A stretch of 10,680 nt of DNA from Candidatus Methylomirabilota bacterium (GCA_016199025.1 JACQHM010000279.1:1-10680); one strand, 5' to 3'. Numbered from the stretch's first letter, positions 1-8,114 are shown. The notes: a model not told the origin generated them from the sequence alone. Made by a program: numbers and translations.

Positions 1-7
1 ACCCTGT

Positions 8-53
8 AAATCCCCCCTTACCCCCCTTTCATAAAGGGGGGATGGGGGGATTT
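8..53. repeat. C/G-tract dispersed hairpin repeat
   Basis: Two arms form a long imperfect inverted repeat: 8-29 (AAAT, six C, TTA, six C, TTT) and 33-53 (AAA, six G, AT, six G, ATTT), with a 3-nt CAT loop. The only mismatch is TTA against AT in the middle of the stem. From memory, this pattern of paired C-runs and G-runs bounded by AAAT/ATTT is a familiar dispersed repeat of environmental bacterial genomes. It ends just before the ribosome-binding site of the helicase gene at 72. No T-tract follows it, so it is not a standard intrinsic terminator, although the RNA hairpin could affect read-through from upstream or access to the start site. Confidence 0.8.
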
Positions 54-71
54 GGGGGAGGTTGAAGAAGC

Positions 72-3000
72 GTGAGTGCCCAGGGGCTCCGGGGTGTTGA
101 GTGGCAGATCTCCTACGGGCCGGCCGATGACCGGCTGCGGGATTTCTACCTGCCTGCCCTCTCCCGGAGCGTCCGGTTCGACCGCGCGACGGGGTTCTTC
201 AGCAGCGCGGCCCTCGCCATCGCTGCCGCCGGGATCGTCCGGCTCATTCAGAACGGGGGGAGGATGCGCCTCCTCTGCGGTGCCCAGCTCAGCCGGGAGG
301 ATGTGGAGGCGATCAGGCGAGGGGAGGAACTCGGGAAGAGGGTCGGGGAGCGGATGGTCGGATGCCTGGTAGATCCCCAGGACCAGTCGCTTCGCGCCAG
401 ACTGGAGGCCCTGGCCTGGATGGTAGCCCACGGGACCCTGGAGATCCGGGTCGTCCTGCCCAAAGGTCCCGATGGTTATCCGCTGCCGGCGGAGGAGGCA
501 AGAGAGTATTATCATCCAAAGGAAGGGCTCTTCAAGGACGCCTTTGGGGACCGGATCGCCTTCAGCGGCAGCAGCAATGAATCGGAGAGCAGTTGGCAAT
601 GGAACTATGAGGTGTTCTCCGTCTATCACTCCTGGGACTTCAGCGAAGTCTACCTGAAGCAGGTCGCCCGGCGCTTCGAGGCCCTCTGGAACGGGACGGA
701 GAAGGATTGGATCGCTCTGCCCATCCCCGAGGCGGCGCGGGCCCACCTCCTCAAGTACACCCCTGAGAGGGCGCCCACCAAGGATCCGCTGGAAAAGCCT
801 GTGTACGAGGAGACTATTTCCCAAGAAGAACAGAATGAGCGGATCCTGTTCCAGTTTGTCCAGGATGCCCCTTTCCTTCCGAACGGTCACCACCTGGGTG
901 CCGCCACCAGCACGGTCCAACCCTGGCCTCACCAGCAGCGGGTGGCGGATCTCGTTGTTCAGCGTTTCCCCGAGGGCTTCCTGCTCTCTGACGAGGTCGG
1001 CCTGGGGAAGACCATTGAGGCGGGACTGGCGCTCCGCCAACTGCTGCTTGCAGGTCGGGTGAAGCGATGCCTGATCCTCACACCGAAGAGCGTCAGCCGT
1101 CAGTGGCAGGAGGAACTCTATGAGAAGTTCGTCCTGAACATCCCCCGGTACGACGGCAAGACGTTCTATGACGTCTTCGACCGGGAACTCTCCTCAGACG
1201 ACGACAATCCCTGGAACGCCTTCCCCGTCTTCATCGCCTCTAGCCAACTGGCCAAGCGGAAGGACCGCCAGCCTGAGCTCCTGGCGGCGAAGCCGTGGGA
1301 TCTGATTCTGGTGGACGAAGCCCACCACGCCCGGCGGAAGGATTTCCTCCAAATTGAAAGATACCGGCCGAACCGCCTCCTTGGGCTCCTGAACGCGCTC
1401 CGGGACAAGGCTCGAGGCCTGCTCCTCCTGACGGCTACCCCGATGCAGATCCATCCAGTGGAGGTCTGGGACCTCCTCCACCTGTTGGGGGTGGGTGGCA
1501 AATGGGGGGCAGGCGAGGAGAACTTCCTCCGGTTTTTCGAAGAGATGAGGAAGTCAGCCTTTAGCGAGGTGGACTGGGCCTTTGTCCTCCAAATGGTTCG
1601 GGACGAGCTTCAGACCGGCGGCGGGCCAGACCCCGCCTTTTCGTCAGAGGCGCTCCGCCAACTGGGGCCGGTGGAATGGCAGCAGATCCAAGGGCTCCCG
1701 TGGGCAAAGGACACCTTGCCGCACATCAAGGCCCTGTCGGAAAAAGGCCGGGCCTTCCTGGTCGAGATGGTGCGCCGGCACACCCCCCTCCGGCGGCTCG
1801 CCCAGCGGAACACCCGATCGCTCCTCCGCAAGTATCAGGAACGCGGCATCCTGAGGGACACAGTGCCCAAGCGGGATCCGAAGCCGGGATGGATCCCGTT
1901 CCGAGAGGAAGAGTGGAAGCTCTACGAACGGATCGAAGAGTACATCAGCGACTTCTACAACAAGTACGAGTCGGAGCGGAAGGGCCTCGGGTTCATCATG
2001 ACCGTGTACCGCCGCCGTTTGACCAGCAGCTTCTACGCGATCCAGCGGAGCCTGGAGCGGCGGCTGGCCTTTCTGGAGGGCCGCCTCCCGCCAAGCCGCC
2101 TCGTGGATGACGACGATCTCGAGCAGGATGATCTGGAACTGGATGTTGGCGAGGAGATGGAGACAGTTGACCGATCCCTCTTTGCCGACGAGATCGGCTA
2201 TGTGAAGGACTTCCTCGCCCGCCTCAAGCTGCTATCGGGCGAGTCCAAGGTTGAGCGGCTCCTCCAGGATTTGAAGGCCATCCTGGCCAGGCGCGAGACC
2301 GTGCTGATCTTCACGCAGTACACGGACACCATGGACTACTTGCGGGACCAGCTCCGCGAGGTGTACGGGTCTCAGGTCGCCTGTTATTCGGGTCGCGGCG
2401 GCGAACGCTGGGACGGCACTCGCTGGGCACGAACCAGCAAGGAGGTCATCAAGAACCTGTTCCTGAAGGGGCAGGAGATCAAGATCCTGCTGGGCACCGA
2501 GGCGGCCAGTGAGGGCCTGAACCTCCAGACCTGCGGCATCCTGATCAACTTCGACATGCCCTGGAACCCCATGCGGGTGGAGCAACGGATCGGGCGCCTT
2601 GACCGGATCGGCCAGCAGCACGAGGTCGTGTGGATCTGCAACTACTTCTACGAGGAGAGCGTCGAGGCGACGATCTATCGTCGGCTGGAGGACCGGATTG
2701 ACTGGTTCGAGACCGTGGTCGGGGAGCTACAGCCGATCCTCGCGCGGGTAGCTACAGCCATCCGTACCGTTGCTATGGCCAAGGGGGCGGAGCGGACGCG
2801 GCGTCTGGAGGAGACCCTCAGGGAGTTGCGGGAACAATTGGAGGAGCGGCAGGTTACCGGCCTGGACCTGGAGCGATACCTGGAGGAGGTGGTGGCTGCT
2901 CCGGCAAAAGAGGAGCCGCCAGTACGCCTGAAGGACCTCGAGGCCCTGCTTCTGGGATCCAGAGTCCACGGGAAGAGGTTCCGGCCGCATCCAGAAATCG

Positions 3001-3857
3001 GTGGGGCCTACCTCCTCTCATGGGAGGGGGAGGACGTCGGGGTGACCTTTGATCCCGCCCTGTTCGATCGTTTCCCAGAGTCGTTCCGCTTGCAGTCGTT
3101 CGGCGACGAGATCCTCACCAGGCTCCTCGCGGCGGTCCCTGAGCCGGTCGCTGCCCCTCTGGTTCCCTCTCCCCTTGCGGGAGAGGGTTGGGGTGAGGGG
3201 GCTGGCCGAATCGTTCGGTGTGCGGCCAAAGGAGAGTATGAACATCGCGAGTACTTCATTGTCCGTGAGGGGCGCGTCGTAGAGATCCCGACCTTCGCGG
3301 TCCTCCGAGAAGCCCTTGGGCAGTCGGGCGGTGTGGCCGATCCCTATAGAGTAGGCGGTGAGGTTCGGGAAGTTTTCCTTAGCCACGTCCGTGAGGCGCG
3401 GCGGCGGGACCGGGAGGTGGAGGATGCACGGAGACGCGGCGCCCACCTGGCGCTGGAGGAAGAGGGGCGTCAGCTTCTGCTGAAAGCGGCCCTGATTGAC
3501 CTGGCCATCGCCCGCCAGCAGGAGTTGTGGGATGAGCCGAGTCCTGCCCTGAGCCTTGTCGAAGGGTCGGCAGAGTCCTCCGAGGACGCCGTGCTGAACC
3601 TCCGGCGGAAGGGTTTTCCATTCGCGCCGTTGTTGTCGCTTGTGAGCATCGAGGGCCTGCGCCCAACTCCCACAGACCCGTTCTTCGTGCGGATCCAGGG
3701 AGAGACCCGAGAATCCCTGGACCGACGGATGGCCGCCCTGAAACCGCGGATCGCTGACGTGGTGAAGAAATTGGCGACATTCGGGAGGAGTGGAACTAGC
3801 GAGCCTGGGGCTGCTGACAATGGCGACATAACGGTTTCCATCACAACGTTCCGTTGA
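72..3857 (+). CDS. PLD (HKD)-nuclease-like / Snf2-family helicase fusion, putative defence protein (DISARM DrmD-like)
   Basis: This 1261-aa protein starts at GTG 72, with GGAGG at 57-61 (10-nt spacing, slightly long). Residues about 10-210 form a single phospholipase-D-like domain: H148-x-K150, D156, then S165-G-S-S-N169-E-S-E172. A Snf2-type SF2 motor follows. Walker A is DEVGLGKT (K313), motif II is DEAH (D415-H418), and motif III is TATP (454-457). Motif IV lies near 744-750 (VLIFTQY), motif V near 808-819 (GTEAASEGLNLQ), and motif VI is QRIGRLDRIGQ (R839, R842). An acidic stretch lies near 679-700 and a predicted coiled coil near 890-935. All motor motifs are intact, so an active dsDNA-translocating ATPase is expected. 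A fusion of one HKD domain to a Snf2 motor is a known but largely uncharacterised architecture, and related helicases occur in DISARM and similar anti-phage loci. The defence role is inference, since no partner gene is visible (upstream lies outside the window). The C-terminal third carries two repeat-derived inserts in frame near residues 1032-1043 and 1157-1166. The family identity is sure; the biological role is not. Confidence 0.9.
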   Translation: MSAQGLRGVEWQISYGPADDRLRDFYLPALSRSVRFDRATGFFSSAALAIAAAGIVRLIQNGGRMRLLCGAQLSREDVEAIRRGEELGKRVGERMVGCLVDPQDQSLRARLEALAWMVAHGTLEIRVVLPKGPDGYPLPAEEAREYYHPKEGLFKDAFGDRIAFSGSSNESESSWQWNYEVFSVYHSWDFSEVYLKQVARRFEALWNGTEKDWIALPIPEAARAHLLKYTPERAPTKDPLEKPVYEETISQEEQNERILFQFVQDAPFLPNGHHLGAATSTVQPWPHQQRVADLVVQRFPEGFLLSDEVGLGKTIEAGLALRQLLLAGRVKRCLILTPKSVSRQWQEELYEKFVLNIPRYDGKTFYDVFDRELSSDDDNPWNAFPVFIASSQLAKRKDRQPELLAAKPWDLILVDEAHHARRKDFLQIERYRPNRLLGLLNALRDKARGLLLLTATPMQIHPVEVWDLLHLLGVGGKWGAGEENFLRFFEEMRKSAFSEVDWAFVLQMVRDELQTGGGPDPAFSSEALRQLGPVEWQQIQGLPWAKDTLPHIKALSEKGRAFLVEMVRRHTPLRRLAQRNTRSLLRKYQERGILRDTVPKRDPKPGWIPFREEEWKLYERIEEYISDFYNKYESERKGLGFIMTVYRRRLTSSFYAIQRSLERRLAFLEGRLPPSRLVDDDDLEQDDLELDVGEEMETVDRSLFADEIGYVKDFLARLKLLSGESKVERLLQDLKAILARRETVLIFTQYTDTMDYLRDQLREVYGSQVACYSGRGGERWDGTRWARTSKEVIKNLFLKGQEIKILLGTEAASEGLNLQTCGILINFDMPWNPMRVEQRIGRLDRIGQQHEVVWICNYFYEESVEATIYRRLEDRIDWFETVVGELQPILARVATAIRTVAMAKGAERTRRLEETLRELREQLEERQVTGLDLERYLEEVVAAPAKEEPPVRLKDLEALLLGSRVHGKRFRPHPEIGGAYLLSWEGEDVGVTFDPALFDRFPESFRLQSFGDEILTRLLAAVPEPVAAPLVPSPLAGEGWGEGAGRIVRCAAKGEYEHREYFIVREGRVVEIPTFAVLREALGQSGGVADPYRVGGEVREVFLSHVREARRRDREVEDARRRGAHLALEEEGRQLLLKAALIDLAIARQQELWDEPSPALSLVEGSAESSEDAVLNLRRKGFPFAPLLSLVSIEGLRPTPTDPFFVRIQGETRESLDRRMAALKPRIADVVKKLATFGRSGTSEPGAADNGDITVSITTFR
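3165..3200. repeat. Dispersed palindromic repeat inside the helicase CDS (PSPLAGEGWGEG type)
   Basis: A perfect 9-bp stem, CCCTCTCCC (3165-3173) with GGGAGAGGG (3179-3187), encloses the loop CTTGC and is followed by TTGGGGTGAGGG. This is the recognisable half-element of a very widespread repeat that, read in this frame, encodes PSPLAGEGWGEGAG. Here it is translated within the helicase (about residues 1032-1045) without disturbing the reading frame. The inserted peptide is Pro/Gly-rich and probably a surface loop. The identification rests on pattern recognition, not on a search. Confidence 0.8.
3543..3570. repeat. Second dispersed repeat inside the helicase CDS (CCCTGAGC..GTCGAAGGG type)
   Basis: The core CCCTGAGCCTTGTCGAAGGG (3547-3566) contains the short hairpin CCTT-GTCG-AAGG. 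It resembles the common dispersed element with CTGAGC...GTCGAAGG cores. In frame it encodes SPALSLVEGSAES (from residue 1157). On the opposite strand it reads FDKAQGRT, a signature often seen in spurious antisense ORFs over this repeat. It is a different family from the elements at 8-53 and 3165-3200. Confidence 0.7.
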
Positions 3858-3936
3858 TGGAGATTGTGGCAACTCTAGCCTGTCTCCCCAGCGATTTTTC
3901 GTGGAACATCACTCCCACCAATTCCCTGTCAAGCCC

Positions 3937-5217
3937 CTAAAACTTTACCGTCATTCGGGCCAGGAAGTTGTCGTCCGTTTGCCGCTCCAGGGCATCGACC
4001 AGTTTGGCAATGTCCTGTCGGTGCCGGTACCGGAGTTCGAAGACTGTGTTCTTGGCGATGCCCACCTTGTAGCGCGTCTCGATGCTCCAGGCGTTGTTCG
4101 GATAGTCCGGCGAGAGCAGATAGCCGGCCTGGGCCCAGCCAAACTGAAACCCCAGGCTTCCAGGCCCCAGGTGTTTGAGATCGAGTCCCATGACGAAGGC
4201 ATAATGGCCAGCCCGCTCCTCACTGGTTGAGATCCCGAGGACTTTCTCTTGAGGTGTCATGACCATCGCGCCGAACTCTGTGAAAGGGTGAAGGGTGAGG
4301 GGCTTCGATCCATCTTGGAGGGGGAAGTCCGCCGCTCCCCTCATCGTGAAGGCCACGACATCCTCCTTCGTGTCAGTTCCAAGACCTAACGGGCGGAGGG
4401 CTTGAGGAATGATCGTGACATCGGCGGCCAGTTGGGTGAACGGCTTCAAGGGGGGTGCTTCCAGGCCCACATAGTAGGTGACACGGGAGGCCCCATCCAT
4501 GAAGTCCAGCGGACCTCGTACCCCGACGCCGTTCGTGGGACCCTCCTCGGGGTTTACTTGGCCGATCAGGTGAAGCTTGAAGGAAGAGGACCGTCCGATG
4601 AGCATATAGATGCCATCGGTCCAATCCACGTCGAGGCCACTGGAGTCATGGCGGGAGAGGCTGTCCAACACGACAGAGTCGAGCTCGAAGGGGGGGTCTT
4701 CAGTTTGGAGCCTCCCGACCTTGATCGTGAGGAACTCATAGGGCTTCAGCATGAGGAATAACTCATCGAAGGTCACATCCCCCGATTGGATCGTCCGGCG
4801 GTGGCTGAAGCGGAACCCTAAACCCTGGAGCTCCTCGTCGAAGAAGCCGGCGAGCCGTGCTGTAGCAGTGAGCCATGGGGTCGGTGAAAGGGTGACCCCG
4901 CCCCGGACTCTGGCCACCGGCAGGATGTTCGTTCGATCGGTCCCATTCCGGTTCCCTCTGATATTTAAGGCCAGGGCTGTCCTTAGGTCCCCGCTGAAGG
5001 TCACGTACTGCTCCCACCACGGCCTTCTCTCCCCGTCGGCCTTTTCTGACTCCCCAGATGGCTGTGTGGAGGTAGACGCGCTCGCCTGCTCGGATGGTTC
5101 GTCTTGGACCGCTTCACCGATTGCGACCATGAAAAAAAAAGGATTGAGGCCGAGGAGCATGATCGCCGTGATCAATAGGTACAAGGCCTTCTTTTCAGCG
5201 CGTGTGGAGGGGTTCAT
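3937..5217 (-). CDS. Putative outer-membrane beta-barrel (porin-like) protein
   Basis: This 426-aa exported protein is read from ATG 5217. A TTG at 5256 would extend it 13 residues into the preceding MFS gene, but the ATG lies 4 nt after that gene's stop and just before the hydrophobic segment, so I prefer it. Its SD is weak (AAGG close to the start). Residues about 11-35 are hydrophobic and signal-like, and a polar Ser/Glu/Thr-rich linker follows (about 38-62). The rest alternates short amphipathic stretches with Gly/Asp turns, such as the ARVRGGVTLSPTPWLTATARL and IGIIL-free barrel-like segments near the N-terminal half, and ends in VKF with a terminal Phe, typical of BAM substrates. I do not recognise a specific family, and substrate and transport direction are unknown. 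As the last gene of the unit headed by chrB and adjacent to an MFS exporter, an outer-membrane exit or uptake channel is a reasonable inference. It converges on the helicase gene across a 79-nt gap. Confidence 0.72.
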   Translation of the reverse strand: MNPSTRAEKKALYLLITAIMLLGLNPFFFMVAIGEAVQDEPSEQASASTSTQPSGESEKADGERRPWWEQYVTFSGDLRTALALNIRGNRNGTDRTNILPVARVRGGVTLSPTPWLTATARLAGFFDEELQGLGFRFSHRRTIQSGDVTFDELFLMLKPYEFLTIKVGRLQTEDPPFELDSVVLDSLSRHDSSGLDVDWTDGIYMLIGRSSSFKLHLIGQVNPEEGPTNGVGVRGPLDFMDGASRVTYYVGLEAPPLKPFTQLAADVTIIPQALRPLGLGTDTKEDVVAFTMRGAADFPLQDGSKPLTLHPFTEFGAMVMTPQEKVLGISTSEERAGHYAFVMGLDLKHLGPGSLGFQFGWAQAGYLLSPDYPNNAWSIETRYKVGIAKNTVFELRYRHRQDIAKLVDALERQTDDNFLARMTVKF

Positions 5218-5221
5218 AGCC

Positions 5222-6400
5222 TTAAGCCCTTTGAGGGTCGCTGACCAAAAGGGCAAAGACCAGGGCGACCACGGCCATCAGCGAAGCGATCAGGGCGAAG
5301 GCCGGGGAGTAGCCGAAGGAGGCGATCAGGAAGCCGGCCAGGATCGGCCCTGACGCCTCACCGGTGTCCCAGATCGTGCCGAAGACCCCCATCGCCGAGC
5401 CCATCCGGCCGGCCTTGACCAGGTCGGCCACCAGGGCCGTGGTGGAAGGGGTGACGAGGGCCACCCCCAGGCCGAAGAAGGCGGCGAGGACGAAGAGGAG
5501 GGCGAACCTCCAAGTCAGAGCAATGAAGGGCAGGATCCCGGCAGAGAGGAGGAGCCCTCCCAGGATGAGCGGTTTCCGGCCGAGCCGGTCGGAGAGGTGA
5601 CCTCCCATCGGCTTGGCCGCCATTGCCGTCGCAAGCTGCCCCCCCAGGATGATCCCGATCTGGGCGTCGTTCAAGCCGACCTCCCTGGCGTAGGGGGGGA
5701 AGAAGCCGAGGAAGGCTCCGTACCCCGCGTACATGGCTGCCTCGACACTTGAGGCGATGAGCACCGGGCGGCTGGAGAGCACCTCGACGATGCCCGCTTT
5801 GAACGTCGCCCAACGCCCGTCGCTTCCATCTTGTTCAAGGGCCCTTGAGGCGTCTGGCACCTTCAGGACCAGCAGGAAGGGAAGGGTACCCAGGGCGCCC
5901 ACCAGGAGGTAGGTCGTCGCGTAACTGGCTGTGGCATGCAGGACGAGGCCCCCCAGGAGGGGCCCAACCGTCCCGCCGACGTCGCTCACCGAGGCGAACC
6001 AGCCGAGTTTCTCGCCCCGTCCCTTCTGGGCGAGGTCGGCGACATAGGCCGAGGCCACCGGTGAGAAGATGGCAGTGGCAAAGCCATGGAGGAAGCGGAG
6101 CGCCAGGAGCGCGCCCGGGGAGTGGACGAAGGGGTAGAGGAACGGGGGACCGGCGAAGAAGAGGGTTCCAAGCAGGAGCATCCGCTTCCGACCAAGGACA
6201 TCGGAGAGGGCCCCTGCCGGGAGCTTGATGAAGACCCCGGTGATTGTCGAGGCGGCGACGATCAGGCCGAGGAGCTCCGGTGCGGCCCCCAGGTCTTGGG
6301 CAAATCGGGGCAGGACGGGACTCCTGGCCATCTGGTAGCCGAGCCGCGCCAACAGACCTACGGCGCAGAGCTGGAAGAATGGTGTCCAGATCCTCACCAT
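5222..6400 (-). CDS. MFS transporter, drug/H+ antiporter-like, 12 TM
   Basis: A 392-aa protein of predominantly hydrophobic segments, consistent with 12 membrane helices in two halves. Motif A appears in both halves, GALSDVLGRKR (about 63-73) and GGHLSDRLGRK (about 266-276), each in the loop between helices 2-3 or 8-9. Helix 4 carries the conserved Arg (R102 in LRFLHG). Helix 5 carries VGGTVGPLLGG (141-151), matching antiporter motif C (GP..GG), which is known from proton-coupled exporters and points to efflux. The substrate cannot be read from the sequence. The start at 6400 is 11 nt after the cupin stop; the SD is poor (GGGG only), suggesting translational coupling. In this operon it takes the place where a ChrA chromate transporter might be expected with chrB. 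A link to chromate or another toxic anion is inference only. Confidence 0.92.
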   Translation of the reverse strand: MVRIWTPFFQLCAVGLLARLGYQMARSPVLPRFAQDLGAAPELLGLIVAASTITGVFIKLPAGALSDVLGRKRMLLLGTLFFAGPPFLYPFVHSPGALLALRFLHGFATAIFSPVASAYVADLAQKGRGEKLGWFASVSDVGGTVGPLLGGLVLHATASYATTYLLVGALGTLPFLLVLKVPDASRALEQDGSDGRWATFKAGIVEVLSSRPVLIASSVEAAMYAGYGAFLGFFPPYAREVGLNDAQIGIILGGQLATAMAAKPMGGHLSDRLGRKPLILGGLLLSAGILPFIALTWRFALLFVLAAFFGLGVALVTPSTTALVADLVKAGRMGSAMGVFGTIWDTGEASGPILAGFLIASFGYSPAFALIASLMAVVALVFALLVSDPQRA

Positions 6401-6411
6401 CTAAGGCCCCG

Positions 6412-6783
6412 TTAGCCTCGGATCAAGGCGGCGATGTCCGAAGGCTCCACCGGGACGTGCTCTACAGGGAGAGGGCATTGGATAACAGTGATAATCATCC
6501 GCTGGTCCGTGCTGGTGTTGATGTAGCCGTGGGGGACGTTCACGGGGACCAAGACGGTCTCCCCAGCTCTGATAGGTGCCTTCCCCTCCCCGACCACGAC
6601 GACCCCCTCTCCCTCCCAGCAGAAGATGACCTCATTGGAGACGGGGTGGCGGTGGAGGCTGTTCTGCTGGCCCGGCTCAAAGCAATAGATGTTGCAGTGC
6701 AGGTTATCCGTCTGCCACACCCGCCGCCGCACGAACCGGTCCGCCGAAAAGACCTTGACCGCATCGAGGGCCTTCCTCTCCAT
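6412..6783 (-). CDS. Small single-domain cupin protein
   Basis: A 123-aa protein with one conserved cupin barrel. Cupin motif 1 reads G38-QQNSL-H44-R-H46-PVSN-E51 followed by the glycine-rich turn, and motif 2 includes VPVNVPHGY with H85. H44, H46, E51 and H85 are the expected metal ligands, so a mononuclear metal site is likely intact. There is no signal peptide, so it is cytoplasmic. Cupins of this size include isomerases, dioxygenases and small-molecule sensors, and the sequence does not choose among them. The start at 6783 has a good SD (GGAGGG, 6-nt spacing) and lies 20 nt after the PepSY-like gene. It sits between periplasmic-protein genes and the exporter gene, so it may process or sense the transported compound (inference). 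Confidence 0.88.
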   Translation of the reverse strand: MERKALDAVKVFSADRFVRRRVWQTDNLHCNIYCFEPGQQNSLHRHPVSNEVIFCWEGEGVVVVGEGKAPIRAGETVLVPVNVPHGYINTSTDQRMIITVIQCPLPVEHVPVEPSDIAALIRG

Positions 6784-6803
6784 GGCGTTCCCTCCATATC
6801 CCT

Positions 6804-7400
6804 CTATTTGATCACTTTGCCAGTTCTGAGATCGAGGGTCAGGGGGACGCTCTTTCCGTCGGGCGTCGCGACGAGCACACCGAAGATGGGCTTGCCATCT
6901 CGGACTGCTGGGATCACCGAATACACCGTGCCTGGTTGTACAGCAGCCGCCTTCTTAATCACCTCCACGAGCGCCAGCTTCGTTACTTGCATTAAGGTCA
7001 GGTGCATCGCTGAGCGGGCGATGTGGGGCTTATCTTCAAACACCTCGATCTCGGGTTCCCATGTGGGCTTGGTCGCGTCGCCGAGCAGCTCCATCAAGAC
7101 ATTGTGTTCCGCGTCCTTGTTACGCCCCTCCTTAGCCGTGTACACGCTCAGCATCAGGTTTTCACCCTTCATCTCAAACTTTGCGGAGATCGCGATGCCG
7201 TACGCCTTCTCAGCCTGACTAATGCCATCGACCAGGGAGTGCTTGCTGTCTTTGAGCCTGCTGAGCAGGACGCGCGTCTCTTCCTCTTTGTACTCGGCCG
7301 CTAGACTGGGACCGCTCATAAGCGTCCCGAGGAAGACCACGCCGGCGGCCACGATCACTCCCTTGCCAATCCGGGTGAGGAAAGTCCACCGTGTCATCAT
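6804..7400 (-). CDS. Exported protein with two PepSY-like segments
   Basis: A 198-aa protein with an N-terminal signal peptide: Arg/Lys-rich start, hydrophobic core about 14-29, likely cleavage after SLA or SLAA near residues 34-35. The mature part has two similar-looking halves. Residues about 54-92 (SLVDGISQAEK...ISAKFEMKGENLMLSVYTAKEG) and about 140-196 (LALVEVIKKA...VLVATPDGKSVPLTLDLRTGKVIK) both follow the PepSY plan of a helix then a strand pair ending in a D..TG turn or similar. PepSY domains are found in peptidase-inhibitory and periplasmic sensor/binding proteins; the function here is unknown. The start at 7400 has a strong AAAGGAGG 5 nt upstream. An adjacent second ATG (7397) would give 8-nt spacing, so either could be used. 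The gene begins 15 nt after the lipoprotein gene, consistent with co-transcription. Confidence 0.8.
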   Translation of the reverse strand: MMTRWTFLTRIGKGVIVAAGVVFLGTLMSGPSLAAEYKEEETRVLLSRLKDSKHSLVDGISQAEKAYGIAISAKFEMKGENLMLSVYTAKEGRNKDAEHNVLMELLGDATKPTWEPEIEVFEDKPHIARSAMHLTLMQVTKLALVEVIKKAAAVQPGTVYSVIPAVRDGKPIFGVLVATPDGKSVPLTLDLRTGKVIK

Positions 7401-7415
7401 CCGCTCCTCCTTTCT

Positions 7416-8114
7416 TCACTTTAACGGTCTTGCTCGTAGATCGTCGAAAGAGGTCACCGCGTCAGCCTTGGTCCAGAGACCGATCTTCCCACGGCTGAAA
7501 GTCTTGTCGCGGATCTCCAGGTACTTCTTGCCGTCGTAGAAGCCCTCCATCCAATCGCCTTTGACGACAATCCTCAGGGTGTGCCAGGTCCCACTCATCA
7601 CCTTCACACTGACGCTCTGGAGCTGCTTTCTCCAGCCCTTGACGACCCTGTAGATCCTGAAGTTGTCCTCCAAAGGGTTGGCCCGGGCGATGTAGTAGTT
7701 ATCCGGATCCTGGTAGCGCCAGATCAGGCCGCCCCCTTGATCCTCTTCTCCTCCGACCGCTTTGAACTTGACTTCCACCTCGAGATCCCGATAGTCGCTG
7801 TCCTCAACGATGGCCAGGTTGAAGTGCTCGCCGGAGTTCTCCTTCGAGCGCTGGGCCAGGACGTTGGGTTTGCTGGTGGCTGTTGGATCGGCAAGGACCT
7901 CCCACTTTGGCAGCGTTCCTCTCCCGGTTTTCTGGCTCGAAAACCCTGAAGGGAGCTGGCCAGCAGGCACCTGATCAAAGTTCCAGGTCCGCCACTCGCC
8001 GGCCGGGATGGGAGGAGGCTGGCCGGAAGCCTCCTGCTCGCCCTTGCCACAGGCCCCACCCACGAGCACGACAAGCACAAAGGTGATCCACCAAAGACCC
8101 CATGGGCGCTGCAT
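7416..8114 (-). CDS. DUF1080/LamG-like (concanavalin-A fold) putative lipoprotein
   Basis: This 232-aa protein has an N-terminal hydrophobic segment (about 9-20) ending in VGGAC. Cys22 would be the lipidated residue; the lipobox is imperfect (Gly at -3 where Leu is usual), so simple secretion is possible. The mature domain (about 40-230) is a single jelly-roll-type domain: YRDLEVEVKFKA, then QGGGLIWRYQDPDNYYIARANPLEDN and FRIYRVVKGWRKQL, and finally KIGLWTKADAVTSFDDLRA. This layout matches the DUF1080/family-16-like concanavalin-A fold, best known from carbohydrate-binding or 3-keto-disaccharide hydrolase proteins. No catalytic residues can be assigned here. It starts at 8114 with GAGGAAA upstream, 70 nt after the cytochrome gene, the widest gap in the operon. 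Confidence 0.82.
   Translation of the reverse strand: MQRPWGLWWITFVLVVLVGGACGKGEQEASGQPPPIPAGEWRTWNFDQVPAGQLPSGFSSQKTGRGTLPKWEVLADPTATSKPNVLAQRSKENSGEHFNLAIVEDSDYRDLEVEVKFKAVGGEEDQGGGLIWRYQDPDNYYIARANPLEDNFRIYRVVKGWRKQLQSVSVKVMSGTWHTLRIVVKGDWMEGFYDGKKYLEIRDKTFSRGKIGLWTKADAVTSFDDLRARPLK

Noticed and set aside
18..1040. Long minus-strand open frame (340 codons) antisense to the helicase N-terminus
   Set aside because: The translation is low-complexity Pro/Gly/Arg-rich, matches no family I know, and ends in the C/G-tract repeat (HPPFMKGG). It is a GC-driven shadow of the helicase frame, which carries ordered catalytic motifs.
3018..3872. Minus-strand open frame (284 codons) antisense to the helicase C-terminus
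   Set aside because: It contains the antisense readings of both repeats (PLTPTLSRKGRG and FDKAQGRT), typical of spurious ORFs, and overlaps a clear gene entirely.
3859..3899. Possible terminator after the helicase gene: GGAGA (3859-3863) / TCTCC (3883-3887) and five T at 3895-3899
   Set aside because: The stem is only 5 bp with an imperfect inner GGC/GCC pair, and the T-run is 7 nt away. It is too weak to annotate. The 79-nt convergent gap shows nothing stronger.
5218..5256. TTG start at 5256 for the outer-membrane barrel protein
   Set aside because: It would overlap the MFS gene by 35 nt and add a segment before the signal-like region. The ATG at 5217 sits properly after the MFS stop.
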